Origin: Ecdyonurus torrentis
Taxonomy: Eukaryota > Arthropoda > Insecta > Ephemeroptera > Heptageniidae
NCBI GenBank assembly: GCA_949318235.1
Contig: OX439129.1
Coordinates: 24,485,874-24,549,873 of the forward strand
Reading direction: 5' to 3'
Length of the DNA: 64,000 nt
Shown here: positions 29,956-41,769 of the stretch, piece by piece
Position numbering within the stretch: the first letter of the stretch is position 1
Layout of the letters: each line of letters begins with the position of its first letter
Translations under genes and position numbers: made by a program
Notes under the pieces: model-generated
The model's input: only the letters and a program-made list of their open reading frames with translations
Database searches by the model: none
What the model was told of the DNA's origin: nothing

Positions 29956-32900
29956 AAATAACCAAAACAAGGAACGGTCCCGCTAAATTCACCGGCAATT
30001 GATGTACGGTGAAAATAGTGCGACTCGAACTCTGTCATTCAGTCATTATGCAAAACTGTAGACGTGTAGCAATGTATTTATGATAAATATGTTTAATAAA
30101 TAATAATGAATGTCATTATTAATTATTATTATTTAGATGTTATGATTTGGATATTATTATGTGTTTTTAATTAGATAATTATTGAATGTTTAGATGTATG
30201 TTGTACACACGTTGTGTTTAATAAATAAATACAAAAAAATACCGCTTTGAAAATAGTGTGAACCACGAAAATTGCTATATTGTAAGCATCCATTGTGCCC
30301 AGCAGCAGTGCTAACAAATCTCGAAAGTTTATTTATAATAGACAACTTGCATGCCGTTTTTTTATGGTCTTAAAATATTCTTTAGGAAAAATAAATAATA
30401 TTGGTGCATATAAAACTTCTTAAAAAATGCTCCTTCATATTTAAAATAATTTTTGAAATTCAAATTTTATTTGAAGTAAAGACTGTGGCCATTACGTCGA
30501 AAGACGGTTCGCATTTCTTTTGCTTTTTAATTGTTGAAATCTTTCAAACGAGTTCGCAGCAACTGAAGAATTTTTTTCAACTGCCGATTTTTTTTAAAAA
30601 AATTGTATTTTCTCCAACAGAGCTGTTTAAAAAAATCGGCCGTTGAAAAAAATTCTTCAGTTGCTGCGAACTCGTTTGAACGATTTCAACAATTAAAAAG
30701 CAAAAGAAACGCGAACCGTCTTTCGGCGTAATGGCCACCGTCTTTACTTCAAATAAAATTTGAATTTCAAAAATTATTTTAAATATGAAGGAGCATTTTT
30801 TAAGAAGTTTTATATGCACCAATATTATTTATTTTTCCTAAAGAATCTTTTAAGACCATAAAAAAACGGCATGCAAGTTGTCTATTACTATTTTTACATA
30901 AAAGTAGGTATATTGTTTTGTAATTTAAATAAATAGGCCTATAACAATTTTGAATTTTATAAGAAATAAATATGGTAGTGAAGATATATTTTAATGTATA
31001 GGACAGTACTAAACTCCTGATTTAGTGAAGTCTCTCGGAACTTAAATAACAATAGGCCTAATAATAACCTTCACTAAATCATACTATTGCTATCTGCTTT
31101 TATTTTGTTGAGTTTTCTTAGAAAATTGTTCTCTATGATAGGTGTTACAATAATTTTAAAATGTAGATTTATTTGAATGCTACAAATAAAATTCCTTTTT
31201 AAAGTAAATCCATGCAAGTAATGTTTATTTTTACACACTAAAAATAAATTATGATAAAAATAAATAATATAATTTATTGCTTTAACTTTGAGATTCATGC
31301 ATTTGGAAGACACTGCGTCAATCTTTTCTCTATTGGAAACGATGTTTGAAAGTGGAGATGGCAAAATAAAAAATTCCATAGCAATCTCTTTCTTACTTTT
31401 TAGTTTTTTGTCAACTTCCTGTAGATATATACTTTTTTTTTTGTCAATGTACCTAGATTTCCACGTTTGTTGCGTACCGATACGAGAACTTGAATGTTAG
31501 GGGTAAACTACCCCTAAACTCGTGACAGGGTGAAATGAGAACCTTTGAATTGTCACCATTGTCTTTGGCGTGTCAAATTACCCATATTTTTTTTGTTGCA
31601 TTCCGATACGAGAACTTGAATTTCAGGGGTTAGCTACCCCTAAACTCGTAATGGGGTAGAATTAAAACCTTTTGATTGTCACCATTGTCTTTGGCATATC
31701 AAGTTACCTAGATTTCCACTTTTGTTGCATCCCAATACGAGAACTTGAATTTCAGAGGTAATCTACCCCTAAACTCGTAAGGGGTGAAATGAAAACTTTT
31801 AAATTGTCACCATTGCTTTTGGCGTGCCAAGGTATCCATATGTCTACATTTATTGCATTCCAATACGAGAACTTGAAATAGGGAAACTACCCCTAAATTC
31901 GTGAGGGGGTGAAATTGGAACCTTTTAATTGTCACCACTGTCTTTGGTGCGTCAAGTTACCTCAGAAACGATACCTCATTTTCCCAAATCGGATGATTCT
32001 GTTTTTGTACTCTACTCACACCTTCTCACCCCCTTACTCGCGATTTATTTGTGTTTGCACCGATAAAACTCGCGATCCACATAAGATATCGAAAATCGAT
32101 TTCCAGATTCATCTACCTTCGTTCGTTTTAGCCCTGAATGCAAATTTTCTATCTGCTACATTGAACACAGACAAATTGACAGCGATTCTTGCAACCCTCT
32201 ATTTACTGCAAAACTGCTATATCGCGGCAGCTTGTTTGTCTTGGGTGACGTCACACAAGATTGTCTTTACGCGGGATATACGCAACACGGAGAACCGCAC
32301 GCAGGTCAAATGACCATCACGCAACTTGGGTCAACCTACCCTATCATATTATAAAGAAAACTCAACTTTTTTTTTTCGGTTTACTGGGCCTTTAATACCT
32401 TTTATTTTTTTATTTTTTTTTTTTATTTTACTATTACTTTACTCATACTTGTGTGAATTTTACACTTTTAAAACAATAATGTTATCACAAATTTTACTTC
32501 TACAAAAATAATAATAATAATAAAATAAATAAATATCACACAAATTTTCAAAATCTTCGGTGCTTGAAAAAACTTTTACATACTTCACTAAGCCAAGCAT
32601 TTTTACTAGACGGGACTAAATTTTGATATCATTAAATGGAATAGTGAGTTATTCACTAAAAAATAATAACATTGAAATGCCTATGTAAGTGGCCAGGACT
32701 GTCACTTTGACTTCACTAAATTGAAAAAAACACTAAATCCAGCTTCACTAAATCAGGATGCTTACTGTATAGGCCTATATTATTCAATTAGGAATGGTGA
32801 TCTTGCTGAATAAATTGTATACATGTTATTCAAATTAGAACCATATTAGAAACAGTTTAATCAGGGTTTTAGAATTTTGCCCAGGCCCCCCCCCCCCCCC

Positions 32901-35900
32901 AAAAAAATTAACGTTTTTTTTTTTTTTTTTTATTGCTATTTCTTAAGAAAATGTAAAGATTAAAATATGATTTGAAACATATCAACTTTTTTCTTTCACC
33001 GGTTCATTAATTTGATGTTTCTTTTATTTATAAAATATACATTTTTTATTTTTTTTTAGTGAAACAAATGATGTCCCAATATAAAAAGTTCTTGTTTATT
33101 TTTAATTTCATACAAAATATAAATGGAAAAATTATTTGAAAGAAAAAATATAATTGCTTTTTTAACAACACTTAAAAAATGCTTTTACATGTCAATTTAA
33201 AAAAAAAACGCACATAGTTGGTTTTATTGTTGCTTTAAAAAAATAATAATAATAACCCCCTCCCCAAACAAAAAAGGGTTTAAAATACCCGTGGGCTTTT
33301 AAAAAATATATATAAAAAAAAAAGTTTTTTGAAACCCTGAGTTAAATACAATCTTGTAAACATAAATCTTACAAAGAACATTGTTAGTTGTTACCTCTGT
33401 CTAGGAGAGTCTGGTTGATCAAGACGAAAGACGTGAACGGTTTCTGTATTGCTTGAGCAGCACAAGAACATGGCATCGGGACTAAACGACAAGCTTGAAA
33501 TAGCCACACAACGTTTAACACCACGGCGAAACTCTAACAAGCGACTACCATCTGCTACATTGAATACTCGGATTACTGTGCCTCTTTCAGAAGCTGTAGC
33601 TAATTGCTGTCCAGAATAACTAAACGCCAGTGCTGCTAGGGGGGAATCATGAGCCGGGATCATAATCTTGGCATGCTGGAAAAAAACAAACAAACTAAGT
33701 TTTCTCCCTCTACATCCATTTACATCAATGCCAAACTGACAACAATTTATTTAGTTCTATTATCCTCCTTGTTGTAAAACATCCTAAAATAATATGCAAT
33801 GAATGTCTAACACTGAATTTGGTGTGTGTGGGATCTAATTAAACAATAATAATATTAAAGTATTCCATAATTTTTTTAGTCATTTTTTGTTGTATTTACA
33901 CCCACATAGTAAAGGGGAGGAAGACTACTAATATCTTGCAATCTAAATAGTTACAAAATATAAAATAAACAAGCAAACATGAAATGTTACTTTTAAGTTT
34001 TTTAAAGTTATTTCACTTGCAAGCTTCCATTTAAATCTCAGGGTTCTGATTTGTTTGCTCCCCCCTCCCCCGCCCCCGGCAAAAAAAAAGTTTTAAAAAG
34101 TTTAAAAAGCAAGTATTATTTACGATACTTTTTTTAAAGCTTAAAAATAAAATATTGTATTATTATTGTTAGATTTTGCATACCTAATGGTTGTATAAAA
34201 AAAATTCTGAATTTAAAATCACTTAAAAAAAAAGTTGTAGGTAGATCACCACATCATCAAGTGTGGAGTTATAAATTCAAATAATAATAATAATTTTAAT
34301 ATTTGGCTGAAATAAAATTGATGTGAAAATTAAGTTCAACACCAATATTTTTTAAGCCTAATTTGGAATCTAACTCTCATTTTACAATCCCTCAATTTTC
34401 TGCTTACCAGGTTAGTTGCGTCAAAGACTTGCACTTCACCTATAGTACTGGAGCCTGGGTAAGCAAGGTAGCTCACATCCCCACTATATGATAAAGTGCA
34501 TAATCCTGCAGGATTAGGAGGAGTATCTCTGATAGTGTGCAGAACTCTCATATCCAAAATGTTGTGAATATACAGAGATTCTTCTAGGCAAACTACCAGT
34601 CGCTATAAAATACCATGTAATTAGTAAAAACAGGTAATTATAAAATAGTATAAAAGACTTACCATACGATTTAGCTTGACAGCTAAAATGGTATTGGAGT
34701 AGCTATAGTTACATATTTCTGTCCCTTTCTTGAAGTGGCAAACTTTAAGCTTGCGAGGAGACGAGAGGCTGACAACTGCCACAAGGCTGCTGTTGAAAAG
34801 CCTTTCAACAAGGCAAATATCCTCAGAGTCTGGAGGAAAAACAAACAAACATTGGATTGAGATAAGAGTTTGTTCTGAAAAACTACACACAAATATTGAG
34901 CCAGCTTCACTATTTTTCCTTTGTTAAGAACACCTGATCATGATGTCACTTAATGTAAGTAGATAACTAAGTAATCCACAGGGGATTCCCGCTGAAGAGT
35001 ACTGGTCTGTTTGTGATGTGTATTGCGGGTCAAAATTACATTGATCAAATCCGCAACAAAATATAACTTCCAGGATAAAATAAAATTAAAAGGCAACAGA
35101 AAATTGAATAACGATATTCTCTTTGGATTGCCTATCTATAGTACCTTAATGTCACTACCTGTTTACAACATTTATATGTATGGTTGATTTGTATTTCTTC
35201 GTTTTGCCTTCAGACTTGATAAGAATGAGCGAAACTTCACAAAAAATAAAGATCCATGCTCAACAGTGACTAATTTTTATTGGTTAAAAAAAAATCAACC
35301 AATGAATGTGTCTATTTGAGGGGGGCAGCCAATCATTGTTAAAGAGCCTCACTACTTATACTTTATACAGAATTAACAAACTAAGATAGCATTTATTGAG
35401 AAGAGGACTAAATTACTAGAGGAGAAGGGTATGGTGTAAACGTGCTTTCACAATATAATTATTATTTTAGATTTCAGCAGCATATAAATAAACTACTTTT
35501 TTTTTTAATTGCAATTAACCTTGGGGGAGGGGTAAACAATTTTACATAAAAGCATATGTTTTTAACTAACTTGCCTATAGGTTATTATGTGAATGTAACA
35601 TAATTTTCCTCCAAGGTCACGGTTATTAACCTATACACCTTCAAAACTTCCTAATTACTTTCAGAGATAAGATAAGTTAAAATAAATGTATTTACTATAT
35701 TGTAGTCAAAATATTAACCTTTCACAACATAATTGTGTGGAGGAAACCTGTATTAATTTAGCTAGGTTTGCAAAATAATAATAAAAAGGATTTGCATAAG
35801 AAAAAGAATAAGTACAAAATATAGTTAACTGTCTATATCTGTAAGGTCAATCATACTCACCATTTTCATAGATTTGAACTAGGTTGTCAACTGCTGAAAG

Positions 35901-37102
35901 CGTAAAAAGTCTATATCCACTTTTGGAGCCAACAGCTAAGGATCTGTAATACAATGAAATTGATGGTCTACATAAATTCTCAACATATGCCATTTTTAAC
36001 AAACAATTTTTAGTTCTGCTATATCACTTCAGCTTTATCACAATGGCATGAAATTTCTTGGTATGGAACTGCGCCGTAAAATTGTGTCACTTTTATGTGA
36101 TGGAGCAATGACCTAATGACAAGAGCGTAAAAAAAGTATAATAATGCTATACTAATATGAAATATGAGATGATGCACTGGCGCGCGCGTTTGATATGTTA
36201 ATTTGCTGACCACACTAAAACAGTTTAAAATGATAACAAAGTCTTTGTGCTAGAACAGCTGTGTTAAACACGACTCGCAATTATCAAGGTCTTAAAGAAA
36301 AGTGTTGCCATATACACTGCACGATGCATTTCAATTGCAACACATATTTCAATTGCAATAAAAAAAAAAATCTGCAGACGTCCTACTTCCCTCTTTGTAG
36401 CATAGCATTCAAAGACTTTCACCTGTTGGCAATGGGGCATAATAGCAACAATCACGCCTCTGTGATTGTTTATAACTGCGCAATAAAACTTTTTTTTTTT
36501 TTTTTTGCAAATATTATGAATTTATTAAATAAAAATAAATATTAAGAAAAGTATACATAAAATAGGGAATAAAAAAAATAATAATGTAATTGCACAAAAA
36601 AATGGCGCTTTACATTTTGTTTATCTTAAAATCTTCATCATTATCTTTGAGACATACATACATACATACATAATATGATGTTCAATGCATCATTATCATA
36701 ACATGCAAATAAAAACGGCAACAAAAAATATAACTTGTTCAACTTACTTAACAACTATGTCCGCGCGTATACACATAAACATAATAAAAATACATACAAT
36801 GTATGTATATAAAACAAAACAAAAATGTAAAAAGAAAAAAAATTATAAAAAGCTTTTGTTACTGTCATTACGGAGGAAAATTATCACAACAGTAAAATTC
36901 AATAGCTGAATATTCCAGTGCCCCATTAAAACAGAATTGCATAAATAAGAGAAAAAATATAATTATACTCAGAACTCAGCACATAAATAATTTTAGCAAT
37001 CAAAACGAAGATGATTGGGGAAAAAACTTACGTAAAATCTTGATTAAAGTTGACAAAATATCCTCCAGAATTAGGATCCGAGGCTTGACCTGCGAGGTTC
37101 AT
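21754..37102 (-). CDS. WIPI2: WIPI2 (Atg18-family PROPPIN), complete coding sequence, 10 exons
   Basis: WIPI2 binds PI3P on the forming phagophore and recruits ATG16L1. Exons in order: 37102-37032 (open upstream to an acceptor at 37150), 35943-35861, 34829-34663, 34602-34408, 33675-33395, 29800-29624, 29548-29441, 29078-28948, 28314-28252, 21863-21754 (TGA). Junctions are GT-AG and phases agree, giving about 461 aa (human 454). The start [20 protein letters not shown] mirrors the vertebrate N-terminus. Diagnostic blocks: [62 protein letters not shown], and the lipid-binding motif FRRG near residues 221-224. The sequence [20 protein letters not shown] precedes [12 protein letters not shown], as in WIPI2's blade-6 loop. 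The tail [16 protein letters not shown] matches the vertebrate DEDSEHPPMILRTD pattern. WIPI1 is less likely given these blocks. Introns are loaded with fold-back repeats. Confidence 0.95.
22481..24385. mobile_element. Long fold-back element X1, 1.9 kb
   Basis: Begins CGTCAGTCGGATATGCAAAG right after a (TA)n tract and ends with the complement right before ATATAT. The arms carry (TC)n at 23475-23540 and (GA)n at 23731-23821 near the centre. They stay near-identical over hundreds of bases, apart from a 429-bp MITE nested in the left arm (22802-23230). No transposase seen. Confidence 0.88.
22802..23230. mobile_element. TA-flanked palindromic MITE nested in X1
   Basis: TIRs CAGTTGAAATTTTTTTGCAA and, inverted, TTGCAAAAATATTTCAACTG, with TA on both sides (22800-22801 and 23231-23232). 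The right arm of X1 (about 24062-24080) keeps the unoccupied site, so the boundaries are confirmed internally. Diverged relatives: 57285-57420 and around 38715-38790. Confidence 0.9.
24392..27513. mobile_element. Long fold-back element X2, 3.1 kb
   Basis: Ends CGTTCCTGGGATTGACTTTA and its complement, lying between ATATAT (24386-24391) and (AT)n (27514-27529). Arms of about 1.25 kb (24392-25641 and 26250-27513) are near-identical. The spacer is about 600 bp. An open frame at 25908-26420 straddles spacer and arm and looks like chance. Different sequence from X1. Confidence 0.88.
27530..27683. mobile_element. Short fold-back element X3
   Basis: TIRs CGATCTTATTGCGATAAAAA and its inverted counterpart. 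Each arm has repeats of AAGGCCTATCTCG plus a T-run, GTCA and GGAAGCAA, and the centre reads CGAACGTTATGGCGATAGCG. Same architecture as 8908-9155 and 41329-41617. Flanked by (AT)n on both sides. Confidence 0.85.
27684..27762. repeat. (TA)n microsatellite
   Basis: Follows X3 directly. Confidence 0.97.
28205..28314 (-). CDS. WIPI2: WIPI2 exon 9 with read-through alternative C-terminus
   Basis: Exon 28314-28252 encodes [20 protein letters not shown] and continues to a GT donor that joins to the last exon 6.4 kb away. If the donor is not used, the frame continues 15 codons ([15 protein letters not shown]) to a TGA at 28205-28207. The extension is GC-rich and codon-like compared with surrounding intron, so a short isoform is plausible. 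The acceptor is a NAGNAG (CAGCAG), allowing loss of one Ala. Confidence 0.5.
29890..29952. repeat. (CA)n microsatellite
   Basis: About 62 bp of AC/CA in the WIPI2 intron 29801-33394. Confidence 0.98.
30336..30887. mobile_element. Palindromic MITE, 552 bp
   Basis: Starts TAATAGACAACTTGCATGCC and ends with its complement. Arms of about 260 bp are nearly exact, around a centre near 30611. The two strands therefore give mirror reading frames (30401-30646 and 30822-30577), neither of them a gene. WIPI2 intron. Confidence 0.9.
31003..32768. mobile_element. Unclassified TIR element carrying a satellite
   Basis: Ends ACAGTA...CCTGATTTAGTGAAG and its inverted counterpart (CTTCACTAAATCAGG ... TACTGT), with a possible 5-bp duplication ATAGG (30998-31002 and 32769-32773). 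The subterminal word TTCACTAAAT recurs near 31021, 31074, 32584, 32709 and 32741. The interior holds the 128-bp tandem array 31451-31962. No transposase recognised. Confidence 0.65.
31451..31962 (+). repeat. Four-copy tandem repeat, period about 125-130 bp
   Basis: Units start at the word ATACGAGAACTTGAA near 31481, 31606, 31735 and 31863. Each contains a small palindrome (GGGGT..CTACCCCTAAACTCGT) and the block TTGTCACCATTGTCTTTGGC. Copies differ at many positions, so the array is not young. Confidence 0.92.
32862..33339. mobile_element. Small hAT-like non-autonomous element
   Basis: Ends CAGGGTTTTAGAATTTTG and ...TTGAAACCCTG. The 8-bp flanks AGTTTAAT (32854-32861) and AGTTAAAT (33340-33347) match 7 of 8. 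Interior of C-runs and T-runs. WIPI2 intron next to the exon 33395-33675. Confidence 0.65.
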
Positions 37103-37287
37103 GAGGCTTGATATTCCTGTTTTAAGTCCAGTTGTCAAAACATCAACTCCCTGAACCAAATTTTGCATAAATGTTGCGTAAATTACAGTGACGACCTTGA
37201 TAACATCACTCCATTTTCCTCATTTTGATAGAAAATTACCAGCTGATGGAGACTGCGCAATTTTTCCCAGCATGCACTTCGATCGCT

Positions 37288-37322
<35 letters not shown>

Positions 37323-38076
37323 CCCTGCGCATGCGTTTACAAAAAAAGGCGGTAAAATCAAGTTATTTAAAACTCCACATTTAGTTCATAACTTATTGGT
37401 TTGGTTCACAATTCACAACAGTAAATTATACAATCCGAATACGAGTTTTTGTACATAGAAATATTTCGTATACTCAAATAGTTTTAATGGTAATTAATTA
37501 TCCTCTCCTCAGTCGACACTTTATTTTGTTCCAACTCTCTGGTTCTAGTTTTGTACACACATATACGCTGTATGCAGTGGCGTAGCCAGGAATTTACCAC
37601 AGGGGGGGTTCAGGTCGAATCAGACGGGGCGAAGCCCCCAAAAGCCCGCCGCAGGCGCGAAATTTTTTGAGGCCACGCCCCTTTTTTTGATGAAATTTAT
37701 GTATTTATTATGCATTTAATTTTAAATGAGGTAAAACTTAAGTTTGAGATTTTGACGTGTTAAAATGTGGATTTGCTTCTGACATACAAAATTAAAACTA
37801 CTATTTTATTTGCTACATTATTAATATTTTATTTTAGAGACAATACTTGATACTTATAACTATTTTAGTCAGTTTTGATTGGGAATATGACCAGCAAAAA
37901 AAATAAAAAAAATAATAATAAAATAAAAATGAAATGGAGAGAAAAGCTATAAATATAATGCCTAATTAAGCCACTCTATGATCAAGCAATGTGGATCTTT
38001 CATTAAACCAATGTTTTGATGCTCAAAATACTTTTAAAAGGGTGCATTTTTTTTAAAGAATTCTATAAAAAAAAAA

Positions 38077-38550
38077 ATGAGGAAGACTAATGATTTTTGG
38101 GACAGCATTTGAGCACATTTTTAGAAAGAGCATAATTAGTAGATTCTATTGACATCAATATTTACCTTTATTACTTAAATTTCAGCGATTAATTAATGAT
38201 TTAAAAGTAGCAGCCACGCCCCAAAGAAGCCTGTGCCGTTAGTCATTTGTTTGAATTTGCAGCGGAGTCTGATGTTCTTCTGCAAATTTGGATACGAGAA
38301 TTTAAAAATTCGCGTAAAATTTAAAATCTCGTATCCAAATTTGCAAAAGAACATCAGACTCCGCTGCAAATTCAAACAAATGACTAACGGCACAGGCTTC
38401 TTGGGGGCGTGGCTGCCACTTTTAAATCATTAATTAATCGCTGAAATTTAAGTAATAAAGGTAAATATTGATGTCAATAGAATCTACTAATTATGCTCTT
38501 TCTAAAAATGTGCTCAAATACTGTCCCAAAAATCATTAGTCTTCCTCATT
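38077..38550. repeat. Near-perfect palindrome nested in the 2.4-kb hAT element
   Basis: Arms 38077-38305 and 38322-38550 (AATGAGGAAGACTAATGATT... mirrored), centre near 38313. Twin mirror reading frames inside (38393-38193 and 38233-38433) are shadows of each other. Confidence 0.93.
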
Positions 38551-39070
38551 GCTGTATTCTTTGTATTTCATTTTATATAGCACTGCATTTACGCAGCCCG
38601 CAGAACGTAAAACACCTGATGACCGCAACCCGAAGTACACAAAAACTTAGAAAAAAAAATATATCATTTTATCATTAAACTTTACTGACAGAAAATACTT
38701 CCATTATTGTAAAAAGATGATTTCAGGAATACAAAATTACAAACTTAAAAATAACTTTGAGCTTCAAATCATTTTTGGAACGCAAGACTTTTTTTTTTAT
38801 TATTATTATTATTTTTTTAGTTCGAAAGTACAATATATATCAGGGAATTCATTGTTTTAAAATAAAAGAAAAACCAATCAAAACTAAAAAGAATTTCAGC
38901 AACTCTTATACGCAATTTTTGCAATACCAATTTTACTTCTTTTTAGTCTTTTTTTTTCTCAAATTGGCTAATTGGCTAAAAATTATCGAGGACTAGAATA
39001 AACTTAATATATTTTGAAAATTTCCTTATACTAGTATCGTTTGAAAGTTTTGTTTCTGTGTACGCTTTTG

Positions 39071-39569
39071 CAGTATGGGGTGTTCGAGTGCGACGTCGAA
39101 CATTTTTCGAACAGCACAAACGAACTCGAACAGTTCGTGTGCGAGTTCGTTTAGATTTTTTGAGTTGTTCGAGTTCGTGTTCGACGAACACCATTTTCAC
39201 TGCTGATTGTTCGAAATTTCAAACTCGAAGTCGAACACTTTTGCAATTAAGTTTTACATGTTAAAAGTTATAAATTAGTTAAAAATTTAAAATGAAAAAT
39301 TGGTGTACATTTATGTAAAATGAAAGGATTTTCAACCATTTCCAATAATTATATTACATACAAATATGTTTAAATAAAAAATAAAAACAAAAAAGTTTGT
39401 TTATTTGTGTAGTATTTTTTTTAAATACTAACAGTTCGATCGAACAGTTCGTGATGAGTTCGAAATTGCAAAAAGTTCGAAATGTTCGTGTTCGGATCGT
39501 GTTCGAAAGAATTTTAAGTGTTCGTGATCAGTTCGAGTTCAACTAAAATGGTGTTCGACCCCAACACTG
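39071..39569. mobile_element. Nested hAT-type element with GTTCG-rich ends
   Basis: Ends CAGTATGGGGTGTTCGAG and, inverted, GGTGTTCGACCCCAACACTG. The 8-bp flanks CGCTTTTG (39063-39070) and CGCATTTG (39570-39577) match 7 of 8. Both subterminal zones are packed with GTTCGA, TTCGTG and CGAAC words, like transposase-binding repeats. Interior AT-rich. Confidence 0.82.
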
Positions 39570-41328
39570 CGCATTTGAAATCACGTCGTTTTTTATTTCC
39601 TTACCCATTCTATGCTATATAGAGAACTGTGAAGTTTTTACTAATAAATATATGTTTGTTTTTTTCATGGAAAACAGAAAATTTACAATATTTAATGAAA
39701 AATCTGGTTATTTGTTTGGTTTACTACAAAATATTTGGTACCTTAAAGGCTAATATAGTGTTTAACACTGTACTACATATGTATCAGTGAAGAATGTAAA
39801 ATTAGTAACAAAAATAATAATAAACATATTCGAGCGAAGCGAGAAAATTTTTACGAAATTTTCTCCTAAAATATTATTTTTGTTTCAAAATTTTTGTTCA
39901 CTTTGTATGTTTTTGTATCTTTTCCAAATCCACAGGGGGGGTTTGAACCCCCAAAACCCCCCCCCTGGCTACGCCACTGGCTGTATGCAATGTACTTGTA
40001 TTTTGCATAGCCCATAATCACTTTAATATCTAGAACTGCAATCTGAAATCTTAGCTACACGTAGTAGTTATATATAGCACCAGAAATTTATTGTTACAAA
40101 ATAATTTTCTCTATTCTACTGGTGGGAAAAAAATGCTGGGGTAGTTAATATTTCAACCTATAAATAAATAATTAAGCTCAAACAAGGAACTTCGTCAACA
40201 TATCATCCTTTCTAGGACAATAAGCAAGCGATGAGAGAGAAAATGTGCAACTCATGAGTATTGAACTTTAAAGATTTTTTTTTTTCTGTAAGTAGCCTAT
40301 AGACCATATAATGCAATAACGTGGTACTGAATTTAAATTTAAAATATTTTATTTTCCAATCTCCCACAATCAAATGCAGCATAATACAAGAACACGTCAA
40401 ACTTTTTTTAAACCACTTTTATTGGTTATATCAATATGTGCACATACAACTATAGAATAACTCTCCAATTTGACTATTTTATATTCTTTCTCTTATAATA
40501 CAGCCCTTGGCACTATTACACTGACAGTGAAAAGTGTAGGTATATATAAAGTCATAGTCAAAGTTGATGAATTATTACATAATATAGTAACCTAAACAAT
40601 ATAACAAAAGGAACAATGTTTGGGAAGGAATTAGTGTTGAAATAATACTTTTAATTTTGGCCAGAAAATATACACTTTTCAAAGAAAACTATGTGTATAC
40701 TGTAATTTTTGATTGGTGTATTGCTCTATTTTTAGTTATATGATATATGCCTGTTTATATATTTTTTACAAATCTTCATTTCTGTATTTGTAAGTGTGTT
40801 GATTAAATTGTAATAATTCCAATAACAAAACACCAAATCGATGCTGCTGCAAAAATAGAGAACATCTACACTTTCCAATTTTGAGACGAGACATGACGAG
40901 CATCTACAATTTCTGCCGTGGAGCATCTGCAATGTTAAGTGAATGGCCACTAGTCCAATTACAGTAGTGCTGCACAGAAAGTGTAGATGCTTGGTTTGTC
41001 GGAAAAATGGAAAGTGTAGATGCTCTCTTTTGACAAGGAAGCATCAAAATGTAAAAATAAAAAATAATAATAAAAAAAGCTTTTTCACACTGTAAAAATT
41101 GTATTTAGGAAAAGGAAAAGTACCATCGCGGTAAGTGAAGTTATTCAAAATATTCAAATATTCAAAAATAGGATATAATATAATTTAATACATCAGTATA
41201 CTTTCTAGTGAAAAAGTAGCATTATAGATATACAATAACAACAAACAACAACAAAAAGTTTAATTGAAAAAAAAAATGTGATTTCTTGTAAGAATTAAAT
41301 GTATGACACTTCTATATTTTCAACATAT

Positions 41329-41617
41329 CGATGTTGTTGCGAGCAATATGTGTAACTCGTTTTTTTGTCACGCAAAGCAAAATGTCTATCTTGTTATTTG
41401 TCATCTGAAGAAATATGTGTATCTTGTTTTTTGTCACGCAAAGCAATATGTGTAAGTCGAGCGCCATGCTACATAACGTTCAGAAACAACTTGCACATTT
41501 TGCTTAGCTTGACAAAAAACGAGATACACATATTGCTACGCGTTACAAATAACAACTTACACATATTGCTTCATGTGACAAAAAAACGAGTCACACATAT
41601 TGCTCGCAACAACATCG
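41329..41617. mobile_element. Palindromic MITE built of about 33-bp direct units
   Basis: Ends CGATGTTGTTGCGAGCAATA and its inverted counterpart ...GCTCGCAACAACATCG. The left arm has three to four direct copies of a 33-34 bp unit (GCAATATGTGTAACTCG, T-run, GTCACGCAAA); the right arm carries the same unit inverted. Centre GTCGAGCGCCATGCTACATA. Same family as 8908-9155 and 27530-27683. Confidence 0.82.
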
Positions 41618-41769
41618 CTATGTCCTATTAGCTATATAATTATTCAATAAATTGGTTTTATAAAATATTTTTGTTGTACAAATCAACAAATTCCCTTTGT
41701 AATTACACACTACATAACAAGAATATATATGTACAAATCATACAGATTTTAAGCATGAATCTTGTATGA

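Larger units (their letters stand above)
37575..39979. mobile_element. Non-autonomous hAT-type transposon, 2.4 kb, with nested elements
   Basis: TIRs CAGTGGCGTAGCCAGG and CCTGGCTACGCCACTG. A perfect 8-bp duplication GCTGTATG lies at 37567-37574 and 39980-39987. Subterminal CGGGGCGAAGCCCC near 37626-37639 parallels the element at 14098. It contains a 474-bp palindrome (38077-38550) and a nested hAT (39071-39569). No transposase frame seen. Confidence 0.93.
37151..41769. other. Intergenic region WIPI2 (5') / ABCB7 (3')
   Basis: Contains the 2.4-kb hAT element at 37575, a loose inverted repeat at 40850-41035 (AACATCTACACTTTCC and its complement), a fragment of the shared terminal hairpin near 41122, and the fold-back at 41329. 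WIPI2's 5' UTR exon(s) must lie here or be joined from 37150 upstream. No additional gene recognised. Confidence 0.5.

Noticed and set aside
41329..41617. CRISPR-like appearance of regularly spaced 33-bp repeats
   Set aside because: The DNA is animal, repeats are contiguous with no spacers, and the arms are inverted to each other.
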